64,000 nt of DNA from Rotaria sordida (GCA_905250125.1 CAJNOL010000253.1:1-64000), one strand, 5' to 3'; positions 49,401-61,098 are shown, numbered from the stretch's first letter. The notes: a model not told the origin generated them from the letters alone. Translations and numbers: made by a program.

Positions 49401-49517
49401 TTGTGTCTTTTTTATAGAGACATGCAATGTAATGAAGATTTAGAACGTTATCGTACATCTGGAGTTGATTTAGATAAAACAACGAAAAAATCAGCATGTT
49501 GTGGTAGTCGATCTTAA
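43494..49517 (+). CDS. EF-hand, coiled-coil Rab GTPase (RASEF/CRACR2A-like)
   Basis: Large atypical Rab with calcium-binding N-terminus. Exon 1 (43494 to about 43833) encodes two EF-hands with loops [12 protein letters not shown] and [12 protein letters not shown]. Exons from about 44669 to 46615 encode a long coiled coil ([16 protein letters not shown], then Glu/Gln-rich heptads). A Ser-rich linker spans about 46684-47894. The GTPase follows from about 48724 with all G motifs: [31 protein letters not shown] and TSAKDG. The C-terminus CCGSRS offers two cysteines for prenylation. Order and domains match RASEF/Rab45, CRACR2A and Rab44. The exon 1 to 2 junction (about 43833 to 44669) is the least certain; a shorter EF-hand protein ending at 43853 is possible if that intron is not spliced. 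Introns at 45540-46400 and 47895-48722 are long. Confidence 0.85.
44212..44280. repeat. GAA/AAG-rich microsatellite
   Basis: An imperfect (AAG)n tract of about 70 bases in the first intron of the Rab gene, running AAGAAGAAG with GGA interruptions. Simple repeat only. Confidence 0.8.
47982..48442. mobile_element. Foldback/MITE element F, mariner-like ends
   Basis: Lies in the intron 47895-48722 of the Rab gene. The left end ATAGTGTCTCATAAGTTTTA and the right end (complement of ACAGTGTCTCATAAATTCTA) are inverted copies, and the homology continues for about 170 bases on each side (for example TAAACAGAAGAAACATGATA in both arms). A loop of about 100 bases separates them. The GTGTCTCATAA-type ends resemble those of Tc1/mariner-derived MITEs; the superfamily assignment is a guess. 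No coding capacity. Confidence 0.72.
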
Positions 49518-49909
49518 GCAAAAAAAAAAAAAAGATATTTTACTCGTCATTCTATTTTTCTTTTTGTTTTGGATATATATCTATCTATGTGAATTGTTTT
49601 TTTTTTTAATTAAATGACAGAGTTGAATTATTTTATTTTGTTATATATTTAAGTATTAGATTGGAACAAGTGTACTGTATTATCTTGGCTTTTTTTTTTC
49701 GAACAGTTTTACTTTTCAGTTGTATATACATACGTTATTTTTTTTTTTTGTTGACTTCTACGTTAATTCCTCGAAATTGTATTTGTTATTATTCATTTTT
49801 CTTTTTTTTTTGTCGTGAAATACATATGATGATTATTTTCTCGGTGATGTATTATTGGTCATGATTAGTACAAATTCATCGTAATTAACTGAAAATAATG
49901 AAAGATTAA
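49518..49909. other. Convergent 3' ends
   Basis: About 390 bases between the stops of two converging genes. It should hold the 3' untranslated regions of both. T-rich, with no other feature. Confidence 0.5.
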
Positions 49910-51515
49910 TTATTCTTTGTTTGTTTTTTTTTGGATAGAGTAATGCTTTTTACTTCGTCCATCACCATCAATATCTGCTTCAGCAATCATTTCGAGAGCA
50001 TCTTCATCTGTTGGACGATCACCAGTTGCTTGAAGAACTAGAATTGGATTCTTAATAGGATAGTTTCATTTGAAGTGAGATTACAAAAAAGAATCAAGAT
50101 GAAAATTTATTATGTGTTAAGAAAAGAGATTTTATATAGGGTCGACTTTTAAAATAAGTCACAACGACAAAATGTCAATCGACTTGAAATTCATAACATA
50201 AGCCTAGTAATTCTAGACTAATGTTGTTATTATTGTTTTCGAGTTTATTTAGACTTGATTAACGATATACCAGTTCGATAATAGTTTCGATTTTAGGAAC
50301 TGATCTATTTGAACAGTTCTCAGAAATGAGTTGATCAAACTAGAATTAACAAGCTATCCACAACTTTTCAGAAGCTATTTTAGACTAATACCTGTAACTA
50401 TTATGATATAGCTGATACGCGTACCTGTCGACTAATATATAACACTATTACTTGAAATACTATGCAGGTTTTTAGAACGTTTTTCAGCTTGATTGCTACT
50501 AAGTCGAGATGGATTTCGTAATAAATGATAGAGATAGATTGGTTTCAATTCAATAATATTTTCTTAGAAGCTATTTCTTTATAAGAACTGTTTTGATTTT
50601 ATTTATGAGACGCAGCATACCCACTCGTAAGTTGAAGTGATGTTCTCGAAAAAAAAACATTTGGAAAAAACTTATATCTCAGTAAATTCTTCAATGAACA
50701 GGGGTATTTTAAACTTTAGTCATAAGTGTTAATAGTTGGATGATGTTACGTGTCATATTTTTATTGGCTGAGATATTTTTTTTTCTTTTTGCTTCAGAGA
50801 AGGTTCTGTGAAGTTTTGCTTTTGTTGCTTGTTCCAATAAAAACAATCATATTATTGAGGTCACTAAGTATTAGTATTATTCTATGATTTGAATAAAATT
50901 ACTATTAACTGAATACCTGTACGAAGTTCTTCCATTGTAATAAATCCATTTTGATCAAGATCTATTCATATAAAAATATTTCATTAATATGTTTTTCTTT
51001 TTCTTCTAAATATTTTATTTATTTTTACCAAATACTTGAAAAGCTCGAAATAATTCTTCACGTGAATTTTTATTTGTATCAACTGCTTTTTTAACCATAT
51101 CTTAACGTTGAAATTTATTCGTTAATAAATTATTTAAGATTTTGTTTTTGTACCAACAAATTCTGCAAATGAAATAGTACCACTTTGATCTTCATCAACT
51201 TCACGAATCATATCTTGTAATTCTTCTTCACTTGGATCTAAACCCATTTGATCAAGAACAATACGTAATTCTATTATTAACATTTACATTTATAGAAAAC
51301 TTAAGAATAGACAAAATAACCTGAAAGTGTTATACTTCCCTAAAATATATGAACTGCATAAATATATTTGAAAAAAATTTTTTTTTTCTTACATCACCAT
51401 TTTGATCAAATACACGAAAAGCTTCTCGTAATTCAGCTAATTCTTCTGGACTTATATCATAAAATGCTTTATTAACTACATTACTTGGTGATGAATGACT
51501 ACGATGTTCAGACAT
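49910..51515 (-). CDS. Calmodulin-like protein with a 19-nt microexon
   Basis: Six exons (51393-51515, 51321-51339, 51154-51270, 51029-51100, 50917-50961, 49910-50037) join in frame to give 167 residues. After a Ser-rich extension of about 25 residues come four EF-hands. EF1 loop is DQNGDGSITLSE, EF2 is DEDQSGTISFAE, EF3 is DLDQNGFITMEE and EF4 begins DIDGDGRSKKHY. The EF4 loop lacks the usual Glu at position 12, so it may not bind calcium well. The C-terminus is Lys/Gln-rich. The spacing and the LREAFRVFD and EELQDMIREVD segments match the calmodulin/troponin C family rather than RASEF next door. The second exon, only 19 nt, supplies GSITLS of EF1; without it the loop is broken. Confidence 0.9.
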
Positions 51516-51857
51516 TTAAATATAAATATCAAAAGTAGTAATATAGCGCGTTAATTCAAAATTATTATATTCAATTATTTATTCAATAGATGACGCTACT
51601 ATCTAATCAATAAATTATGAAAATAATTTAGATTTTATTTTTTTCTAGTTGAATTTTTTCAAATATTTTGAATAACGCTCAAAATTGTAACAAAAAATTT
51701 TTCATTTTTATTAATTTGAAGGTTTAAGATTGACTGTAAAGTATAATGTGATTGGTTCAGTTATTCACTTGTAAAAGTAGAATTTTAATTTTATTGTGAA
51801 AGAAAACAGAAAATATTTGTACTGCTTATCTTGAACTTTTACATCCTCATATCAATA
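51516..51857. promoter_or_regulatory. Divergent promoter region, calmodulin-like gene and WBP2
   Basis: 340 bases between two start codons facing away from each other. It must contain both promoters. No motif recognised. Confidence 0.4.
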
Positions 51858-54800
51858 ATGTCAATTAATCAAGCACATTTTCAAAATGGTCTATTACTTT
51901 ATCAAGGCGAACAGTAAGTAAATAAAATGGAACAGTAGCTAATTTATAGAGAAAGGTACTGGAGCCAATCGGCTCTCCCTTCCAAAATATTTTTCCATTT
52001 TCCTTAGCAGAAAATGTTTTGTGATCATGATTGTCCTTTTTCAAAATCCTAGATTCACCACTGTAATATAATATTCTAATTTATTATTATTATTTTTTTT
52101 TTTTTCATTAGAATTGTAAATCATTCTAAAAATGTAACATTATCATTTGATGATGCTAGTCGACAATATGGTGAAGTATTTCGTGGAAAACATAAAGGAA
52201 AAATATTTGTAACAACTCATCGAATGATATTTCTTAATGATGATCAACGAGATAATTTACAATCATTTGCTATAGCATTTATGTATATGAAAAATTTACT
52301 TGTTGAACAACCTTTATTTGGTGCAAATTATATTTCGGGTATAGCTGCTTCACATCCAAACGGTTAGTTCATGTTTTTTCTTTTTTTTTTTTTATACTTT
52401 TAATTTCGAAAATGGGCATCTTTTTAATCATTCCATGGACGTTGATGACGATCTCCATGATGATTAGGAGGAAATAGCCGTCTTCGCCCATAATGACGAT
52501 TATGATCATGATCATGATGACGATGACGATCATGATAGTTGTCTCGTTCATTATTTCTATTATATTCTTTTGTTGTTTTCTTGTTTAATTTTTGTATTTG
52601 TAATGTTGGATCACATGCAAACCAGCCATTTGTTAATGATTTTGGATAACCATCTAATAAATTTCCATATATTGAATTATAAACATAAACATGATTTCTT
52701 GTAAATATATAATGTCGTTCACCATATGTAAAACCTGAATGAATTGATTCTTTTGGTGGTGAATCAAGTATTGTCGTAATAGGATGTATACCTAATTCTC
52801 TATTATAATTAAATTCATTTAAAGAATAAGCTATATCATTTTGTAATAAATATATTGAATTATTATGAAATAAGGCAACATGAGAATTTTGTGGATAATT
52901 TTTTCCACGTAATCTATGTGGTCCTTCCATAGACCAATGTGTTCTAGCTTTCCATAGATCATACTTATGAAAAAAATATACATAACCAGTTACAGATTTA
53001 ACACAAGCTGTTATTGTTTTATCTTTTAAATGTGGAAAACGTTGACTAATTAATGTTGGTTGAGGATCCCATCCTTGTTTTGTTCGTGCACGATATCTCC
53101 ATAGATGAGTATTTTTAAATAAATAAAGATCACCATCAGGACCTTCACAACCTGTTTGAAAATCTCCTGAACACCAATTATTCATTGGTAATATATCAGG
53201 AGAACGGGTTGACGTCATTGGTGATAAAGTTGTTTTTGTTGTTGTTGTTGTTATTTTCTCATCTGATTTACCATATAAACTTTGAATACCATCTTGATCA
53301 TCCTTTGATATACTATAATCTGAATTAAATTGTTGATAAACAGGAAACATAAGAGAATCTTCAGCAAATGAATGTGATAAACCAAGTGCATGGCCTATTT
53401 CATGTGCAGCAACAAGTCTTAATGTATATTGATCATTTTGATTTGTATAATCATCTGTAAAATATTCATCATCATCAAAATGTATATCACCATTTTTTGG
53501 ATAGAAAGCATGTGCTAATGTTATACCTTGACCATCAAATGGATATCCATCATTATGATCTTTTGAAGAAAATTTGATATTAAAATTAGCTGTTTCTTTT
53601 GTTTTAGCCATTTCAAATGTAAGTCCAGAATATTTTTCCCAATCATGAAATGCTTGATTTATTATACGACGAATATCATCTTGTGATGTTATATGTTTTT
53701 GTTGTTTTGGATATTCTTCGATAAACCATTTTAAATGTTTTATTGGCCAACTTTTTTCATGTGTTACATAACTTTCAGCTATATTCATATTAGTTAATCG
53801 TCCTTGATTTAATAGTAAAGGTTTAAGTTTACCATCATTACTAGATTGTTTTTTAACATTAAGAATACCTATATCTGGATTTCCACAACGTGGTCGTTGC
53901 ATAAGTTTTTTAGTTTGTTCATCAAGTATACCCGTTTCCTAAATATTTATATATTAATATTAAAAACGATTAAATAATATAACTTACTGGTAATTTAAAA
54001 AGACGTTGAAATTTTTTAATACCTTCATTAGCCGATGGTTTACCCGAAGGTGAAAAGAGTCGACTTTCAAGTTTAGATGTATGATCAGATTGTGTATAAC
54101 CAAATTGTTCTAAATATTGATTATAATTCGGTGCAGATTTAGTACAAATACAAATCTGAATATGATTGATGAAGATGAAAAAAAACCAACATACGATTTG
54201 TTTCATTCTCATAGTTAAATTAATTGTATCGTTTTGTTGTACGGCTTTTTTTTTTTGCTTTCGAATCAATCAATTGATAAGAATATGTGTTTTAACTGAC
54301 ATTTATATAGGGTATTTTTTTGTTTATTGTTTAGGTGGATTTCAAGGTGAAGTTAAATTCCAATTAACTTATTCATCGGGTGGTGCCATTGATACGAGTA
54401 CAGCATTACGTGAAGTTAATTCGATTTGTGAGTCATTATTGTTATATGTACCAATCAAAATACAATTTTGTTTTCTAATTTCTTTTTTAGTTCATCGAGA
54501 GATAGAAGGAACTCCACCGTAAGTTTTTTTTTTTTTTTAAACGTATTAAAATCTTGTTTTTTTTTTTCTTATTTATTCTGTTGATTCTAGTTCTTATAGT
54601 ATGGCTGCAGCTAATCTTTATGAACCACCACCACCATCATATCAAACAGCACAGGCTGCGAATAATCATTTTGCAGGTAAATTTTAGATAAACAAAAAAA
54701 AAAACAATTTCTTATATAAAATTTTATTTCATTAAATTATAGATACAACTATGTATATTTCACAAGCACAAGCACCATATGAAGGAGTTTATCAACGACA

Positions 54801-55077
54801 ACCAACAGGTTTACCAGCACCAGAATTCATTCCACAATATCCTGATATATCATCAACAAATGTAAATAATTCTACAATGTATCCTTCAATGACAAATGAA
54901 TATCAATCTCAACCGATTTATCAAAATAATAATTTTAGTGGACAAATGAATGAACAACAGGTTCGTTTGTTTGTTTTATAATTTAATGAATTTATTCAAT
55001 TAAATATATAGAATTATCAAATGCCACCATCATATGAACAATCACAAAATCAATTCCAACAAAAGAAACATACTTAA
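51858..55077 (+). CDS. WBP2: WW domain-binding protein 2 (WBP2)
   Basis: Transcriptional coactivator adaptor that binds WW-domain proteins such as YAP and NEDD4-type ligases through PPxY motifs. Exon 1 is 51858-51913 and exon 2 is 52112-52362. Exon 3 starts at 54335 and later exons run to 55077. The GRAM domain spans exons 1-3: NGLLLYQGEQ, then SFDDASRQYGEVFRGKHKG, TTHRMIFLND, YISGIAASHPNG-GFQGEVKFQL. The Pro-rich C-terminus includes PPPPSY and MPPSYEQ, two PPxY motifs. The second intron is 1,972 nt and contains a complete gene on the other strand. The remaining introns are about 50-200 nt. Identity is secure. Confidence 0.92.
52424..54269 (-). CDS. Matrix metalloproteinase with hemopexin domain, nested in WBP2
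   Basis: Secreted zinc endopeptidase. Exons 53988-54269 and 52424-53938 join in frame (FKLP-ETGILDE) and give 598 residues. A signal-like hydrophobic stretch (QIVCWFFFIFINHIQICIC) lies after about 20 charged residues, so translation could also begin at a second Met. The propeptide carries the cysteine switch PRCGNPD. The catalytic domain includes AAHEIGHALGLSHS with the zinc ligands, and the Met-turn is SLMFP. A Thr-rich hinge leads to a four-blade hemopexin domain that starts and ends with Cys (CSGDFQTGC, then GWFACD). The tail is rich in His, Arg and Asp. No furin site (RxKR) before the catalytic domain is obvious. The whole gene lies inside WBP2 intron 52363-54334 on the opposite strand. 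Confidence 0.93.
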
Positions 55078-55308
55078 AAAGAAATCGATGGAATTAAATT
55101 CAATATGATTATATATTTTTATGCATATTTATTCATTTTTTTAGTGTTGTTTTTTGTGTATCGTACACTATTTTTGTATATTACTGCTAAGTCAAATCAT
55201 GCTTCTTGTTCTCTTTCTTGCGATCAAAATTGATCTGAAATATTTTTGTTGTTATTGTGCAATAATGAATGTATATTTATTGAATGCAATATAATTATAC
55301 TATTGTAG

Positions 55309-58196
55309 ATGCCCTATCGTTCAATAACAAGCAAAGATGTGGCATCATTACCACAGCCTGGTTTTAATTTAGCTGAATCAATAAAATTTAGTCCCGATGA
55401 TACTCTTTTAACTTATCTTCGTTCACCAAATCAAACATTAACAAGACAACTTTATGCATATAATCTTCAGACAGAAAAAGAATTTGTTTATGCTGAACCT
55501 GATATCGGCCATGGAAAAACAGAAGAAAATCTTTCAATGGAAGAAAAATTACGACGTGAAGTGTGTGTGTGTTTTATTTTTGAAATTCTATATATAAAAA
55601 CATGAGAGATTATTTAGATTAAACGAAAACAAGTAGTGACGAGTAAAGTTTTTCAATTGATTAATTGTTTTTGAATCATGACTATGCACATTATGTAGAA
55701 TCTCACGAGACCTCAACATTGATTTGAAAAAAAGAAAATATCGGCAAAATGCAATTTTTTCGCAGCAATAACTTAAGGACTCGAACTCTTCAGAGACTTC
55801 ATCGCTCGTTAAAGTCTGATGTGGATTTCAGGAAAAAAGTTCTAACAAAAATTAACTCTAAGTACTATGTGAAAGAACAATCTCATTACTGATGTAAGAA
55901 TCTCATTGAAAACCTAAAAATTTTCTTATCCATATCGATAAATTAAAAAAAAAACTAATAATAAACTTTTTTCTTTGTGTACGTTTTTATTTATAATTAA
56001 CAAAAAAAATAAAAACATCGTTACAAATTATTTCTTTTACTTTAAGCGTCAACGTCAATTAATCACTGGTATAACTCGTTATCAATGGTCTAAAAATAGA
56101 GCTCGACCATTAATGCTTATACCTATTGGTAGTGATTTATATGTTCATGATGATAAAGAACTTCGTCTTTTGGTTAATGGATCTAATCAACCACCAATTA
56201 TTGATCCAAGACTTTCACCTGATGGTTCATTTGTTGCATATGTTCAAGATTCTGAACTTTATTGTGTATCAACAATAGAAACATCTCCACAACCACGTCA
56301 ATTAACATTTGATGCACGTGATCAACCAAATAAAACTAATGGCCTTGCTGAATTTATTGCTCAAGAAGAAATGGATCGTAGTGAAGGTTTTTGGTGGTCA
56401 GATGATTCACGTTTTATTGCATTCACTCAAGTTGATGAATCGAATGTACCAATATTTCGTATTTCACATTCTGGTTCTGATGATCCTGATCAAGTAAAAT
56501 AAGATTTAGAATAAATAAATAAATAATTTTTTTGTTTTTATTAATAAAATTTTTTTAGAGTGAAGAACATCGATATCCATTTGCTGGTAAAACAAATGTA
56601 AAAGTTACTATTGGTATTATTGATCTAATAAATAATAATAAAACAATACCTAATATTCATTGGATTGATTTAAGTTCATTTTATGATTATTATATTGCAC
56701 GTGTACATTTTTTTCCTAATAATAGTCTTGCTTTACAAATTGAAAATCGTCAACAAACAAAATTACAATTATATCAATATGATTTTTTAAATAAAAAACA
56801 ATTAAAATTATTAATTGAAGAAATAAGTCAATCATGGATTAATTTACATGATTTATTTCATACATTAAAAAAATTACCAACACAATTTATATGGGCTAGT
56901 GAACGAACTGGTTATATGCATTTAGAATTATATGATTTAAATACTGGAAAATTAATTAAATCATTAACAAATGGTGAATGGGTTGTACAACGTATAATTG
57001 ATATTGATGAAGAAAATTCAATTATTTATTTTCTTGCTAATCGTGAAACACCATTAGAAGTACATCTTTATAGTGTTAATTATAATGATGATATATCAAA
57101 AATAGATCGTATAACACAAGAGCCTGGTTGTCATGTTATTTATTGTTTTAATCGAACATATGAATATTGTATAACACAATGGAATTCAATTGATCAATAT
57201 CCAATTATAAGAATGTTAGATATTAAAAAGAAAAAAATTATTAAAACATTAGATTATTTACAACAAGGACAAATACAAATAATAGAACAATTTCATCTTA
57301 TTAAACCTCAATTAATAAAAATACAAAATAGAAATAATGATACACTTTATTGTGCAGTTTATAAACCCGATGATGAACAAGGAAAATATCAAAGACCATA
57401 TCCAACACTTGTATCAGTTTATGGTGGACCACATCTTCAACGGTATGTTAAATAGATGAAATAAGATTAAGTTTATTTTTTAAATTCGTTCGATTTTCTT
57501 TTATAGTGTGGTAGATTCTTGGTCCCTTCGTGCAGATATGCGTTGTCAACGTTTAGTTGAATCTGGTTATGTCGTATTACGTTTAGATAATCGTGGTAGT
57601 CCAAATCGAGGTTTAGCTTTTGAAAGTGTTATTAAATATGATATGGGACATTTAGAACTTGAAGATCAAGTTGATGGTATAAATTATCTTATAAAACAAG
57701 GTATTACAGATAAAGCACGTGTTGGTATGTATGGTTGGTCTTATGGTGGTTATATGTCTGCTATGGCATTAGTTCGTCAAAGTGAAGTTTTTAAATTAGG
57801 AATTGCTGGTGCACCAGTTACACATTGGGATGGGTAAATATAAATATTATAATAATATTTATGTTTGAAATCTTTTTTTTTTTTTTTTTGATTAGATATG
57901 ATACTCATTATACAGAAAGATATATGGGTACACCAGAAGATAATCCTCATGGGTATGTTGTATCAAGTGTAATGCATCATATAAATAATTTAACAGGTCA
58001 TTTAATGATAATACATGGTTTAATTGATGAAAATGTTCATTTTCGTCATTCAGCTCGTCTTATAAATGCAATTATACGAGCAAGTAAATCTTATGAACTT
58101 ATTCTTTTTCCTGATGAACGACATATGCCAAGAAAACTTGATGAAAGAATTTATATGGAAGATCGAATGTTTGAATTTATTAGAAAAAACTTATAG
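55309..58196 (+). CDS. Dipeptidyl peptidase IV-type serine peptidase (S9B)
   Basis: Removes N-terminal dipeptides, preferring Pro or Ala in second place. Exons 55309-55560, about 56047-56496, about 56560-57443, 57508-57834 and 57896-58196 give about 740 residues. The beta-propeller has [17 protein letters not shown] and the double-Glu substrate motif in [18 protein letters not shown]. The alpha/beta-hydrolase domain has the nucleophile in GWSYGGY, the Asp in [10 protein letters not shown] and the His in DERHMPR, so the triad is complete. No signal peptide or membrane segment is seen. The [13 protein letters not shown] block resembles bacterial DPP IV more than the animal DPP8/9 sequence, so the gene may have bacterial ancestry although it now has introns. 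Confidence 0.88.
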
Positions 58197-58378
58197 TTAA
58201 AATTTCGTCGTTTTTTTTTTCCATATTTTTTTAAAGATTATCTTTACTCTTATAAACTTTTATAGTAAAATAAAAGATACGTATCAATTGAAAATAAAGA
58301 AGAAAAAACAAATATTAATTTTATTATTTTAGATCTTGTTAAATTTCCATTATCGAGTTTTTCGTTTCCGTATAAAAA
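58197..58378. other. Short spacer between the peptidase and the DDX21-like gene
   Basis: 182 bases, AT-rich, between a stop and the next start on the same strand. No feature seen. Confidence 0.4.
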
Positions 58379-61098
58379 ATGAAACATAAAAATCAAAATA
58401 AAATGGCTATTGAAGGTTAATTTTATTTATTTATAAAATAATTTATTATCATTTTGTTTTTATATTGAATATTAGAATTTGAACAAGATCCAACAAATTC
58501 TCAAGAAGGTAATGGATTAAACAAGACAACAAATATTCAATTAACTAATGAAGATAAAGAAAAAGGAAATTTAAAAAATTTTAATATTTCAAAAAAGACC
58601 ATCAAGAAACTTAAAGGTAAATTTGATTTTTTTCTTTCTTTTGTAAACAAAAAAAAACAAAAGCAAAGTTTTATTATTATTTTATTTTAGCTCGTAATGT
58701 TGAGTTTCTCTATCCAGTTCAAACCGAAAGTTATACAGGTATTTATGAACAAAAAGATTGTTTAATTCAATCATCTAATGGAACTGGTAAAACATTGGCT
58801 TTTGTAATTCCTATTGTTGAATTACTTCAACATGATAAATCCGTTGAATTAGTATCTGGACGAGCACCACGTGCTCTTATTTTAGGACCAACACGAGATA
58901 TAAGTAAGTATTTTAAGGAAAACAACAAAAAAATAAATACTAAAAAAATTTTTTTTTTCATAGCTAAACAAATCTCAGATGATTTTCAATCAATTATAAA
59001 TGATTTATCAATTGTAACAATTTATAGTGCCAAGAAAAAATCAGATGATCAAGAAACAGCTATTTCAAATGGTTGTGATATTCTTGTTGCAACACCTGAT
59101 CGATTAAAAGAATTTATTGATAATGAAAAAATTGATTTATCTCAAATAAAACATGTTATTCTTGATGAAATTGATCGTATGCTTGATTCACCTGCAATCG
59201 ATCATATAAAAACAATTTTTAAACATATTTTTAAATCAGGTAATCATCAAAAAAAAAAAAAAGAGAATTTTAAATAATTATACCTTTTAAATAGATCAAG
59301 AAACAAAAGCACAATTGATTGTTTTTTCTGGAACTATGCCTGATTCAGTTCGTAAATTAACAAAAAAATTCTTAACAACAGATTATGTTACAATTAATTT
59401 GGCCAAAAAAAACACACAAGAAACATCAGCTGATGATGATGATGATGATGATGATGACGTAACATTTTCTCTAGAAAAATCTTTTCGTTCAATGAATTGT
59501 TTGTTTTTTTTTCTTTATGAATTAGAATTCTGAAGAACCTATTAATACTTCATCAAATAACAAATCCAAAATGACAGATCAAACTCCTCGATCACTTTTA
59601 TCAAAACAGGAAGTAAATAAAAACCTTTCTTTTAATCTAGGTTTTTTTTTTTTTTTATAAATTTGATTCTTTTTTTAGAATTATACAACATATCAATTAA
59701 CAGCAAATGATGAAATAAAAAGTGTCGGATTTGTATTTACAATGTTACGTAAATGTTTTGGTGATGATTTTGATGCTAAAGGTACTATTGCACAAGTTGC
59801 ATTTACGAAAGATTTTAAAGTATGTCTCTAAATATTTGATTATTAAAAAAAAAAACGAATTTCTAATTAGAGTGCTATATTCGATTTACCAAGTGAACTT
59901 GATGAACAATTACAAGGTTATTGGAAAGATAGTGCAAGAATACAAATGGGACCTATTACAGAATTACCTGAAATTGATGAATCATCAAAAGAGGATTATA
60001 CAAATTATTCAGGTGGTAAAAATAAATCACCATACGGTGGTGGTGGTGGTGGTGGTAATCGAAATTCTGGAAAATCAAGTAAGAATAATTGATATTTTTG
60101 ATTTTTTTCAATATTTTATTATTCTTTGTTTTTTTTTTTTTACTTAACTTTTTAGATGCATGTTTTAATTGTAAGTGTTTCTTCATATTGTGTATAAATT
60201 AATGTAAAAGAAAAAAAAATGATTTTAGGTCAAAAAGAAGGTCATAAATCTTGGGAATGTCCCGAATCGAATGGTACACACTCTCAACGCAATAGTGGAA
60301 ATAAATTCGGTATGTTATTTTTATTTTTCGAAAAATTAAAAAGATATTGTTCTTTTATGTTTAGGTGGCGGTGGTGGTGGTGGTGGTGGTGGTTGTTTCA
60401 ATTGTGGCAAAGATGGTCATAAATCTTTCGAATGTCCCGAACCAAAAAAAGCCGGTGGTCGTTCAGGAGGTGGTGGAGGTGGTGGAGAACGATCAAGTAA
60501 ATTATTTTCTTTTTTGTTTAACAATGGAAAAAAAAACATTATAAAAAATAATTTTTGTAGATGCATGTTTCAATTGTGGTAAAGATGGTCATAGATCATT
60601 TGAATGTTCAGAACCAAAAAAAGCTGGTGGTCGTTCAGGTGGTGGTGGAGAACGATCAAGTAAATTATTTTATTTTTTGTTTAACAATGAAACAAAAAAA
60701 AACACTTTAAAAAATAATTTTTGTAGATGCATGCTTCAATTGTGGTAAAGATGGTCATAAATCATTTGAATGTTCAGAACCAAAAAAATCTGGTGGTCGT
60801 TCAGGTGGTGGTGGAGAACGATCAAGTAAATTATTTTCTTTTTTGTTTTTAATGATCAAAAAGCTAAAATTTATATTTAGATGCTTGTTTCAATTGTGGT
60901 AAAGATGGCCATAGATCATTTGAATGTCCAGAATCTAAAAAAGGTCGACCATCATTTGGTGGCGGTGGTCGTGGTGGATCTCGTGGTGGTGGTGGTGGTG
61001 GTGCAAAACGTAGTTTTGGTACTAATAATGAAAACGGTCATAGTGTTGGTGAAACAACTAACAAAAAGATCAAATTTAATGATGATGATGACGAATGA
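58379..61098 (+). CDS. DDX21-like protein: one helicase lobe, GUCT domain and five zinc knuckles
   Basis: An RNA-binding protein related to the nucleolar helicases DDX21/DDX50. After a charged N-terminus come the RecA1 motifs in order: Q-motif region FLYPVQTESY, motif I SSNGTGKT, Ia-like LGPTRDI, Ib TPDRL, motif II DEIDRMLD (DEID rather than DEAD) and motif III SGT. The second helicase lobe (RecA2) is missing: an Asp-run and a short linker lead directly to a GUCT domain (GFVFTMLRKCFGDDF, then VAFTKDFKSAIFDLP and QGYWKDSARIQM). Then follow Gly-rich linkers and five CCHC knuckles of the form CFNCGKDGHKSFEC, the first split by a 15-nt exon at 60156-60170. Exons 60365-60496, 60561-60659, 60727-60825 and from 60881 are near-copies of each other. 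The stop is at 61096-61098. Without RecA2 it should not unwind RNA; binding is likely. Confidence 0.85.
60365..60890 (+). repeat. Tandemly duplicated zinc-knuckle exons
   Basis: Blocks beginning near 60365, 60561, 60727 and 60881 repeat both exon and intron sequence. Each exon ends with GAACGATCAA before GTAAATTATTTT, and the introns share TTTTGTTTAACAATG and AAAAATAATTTTTGTAG. Spacing is about 155-195 bases. The similarity of the introns points to recent unequal duplication. Confidence 0.85.

Noticed and set aside
54166..54522. Plus-strand frame across the end of the WBP2 intron
   Set aside because: Only the part from 54335 is real (WBP2 exon 3); the upstream part overlaps the antisense MMP signal peptide exon.
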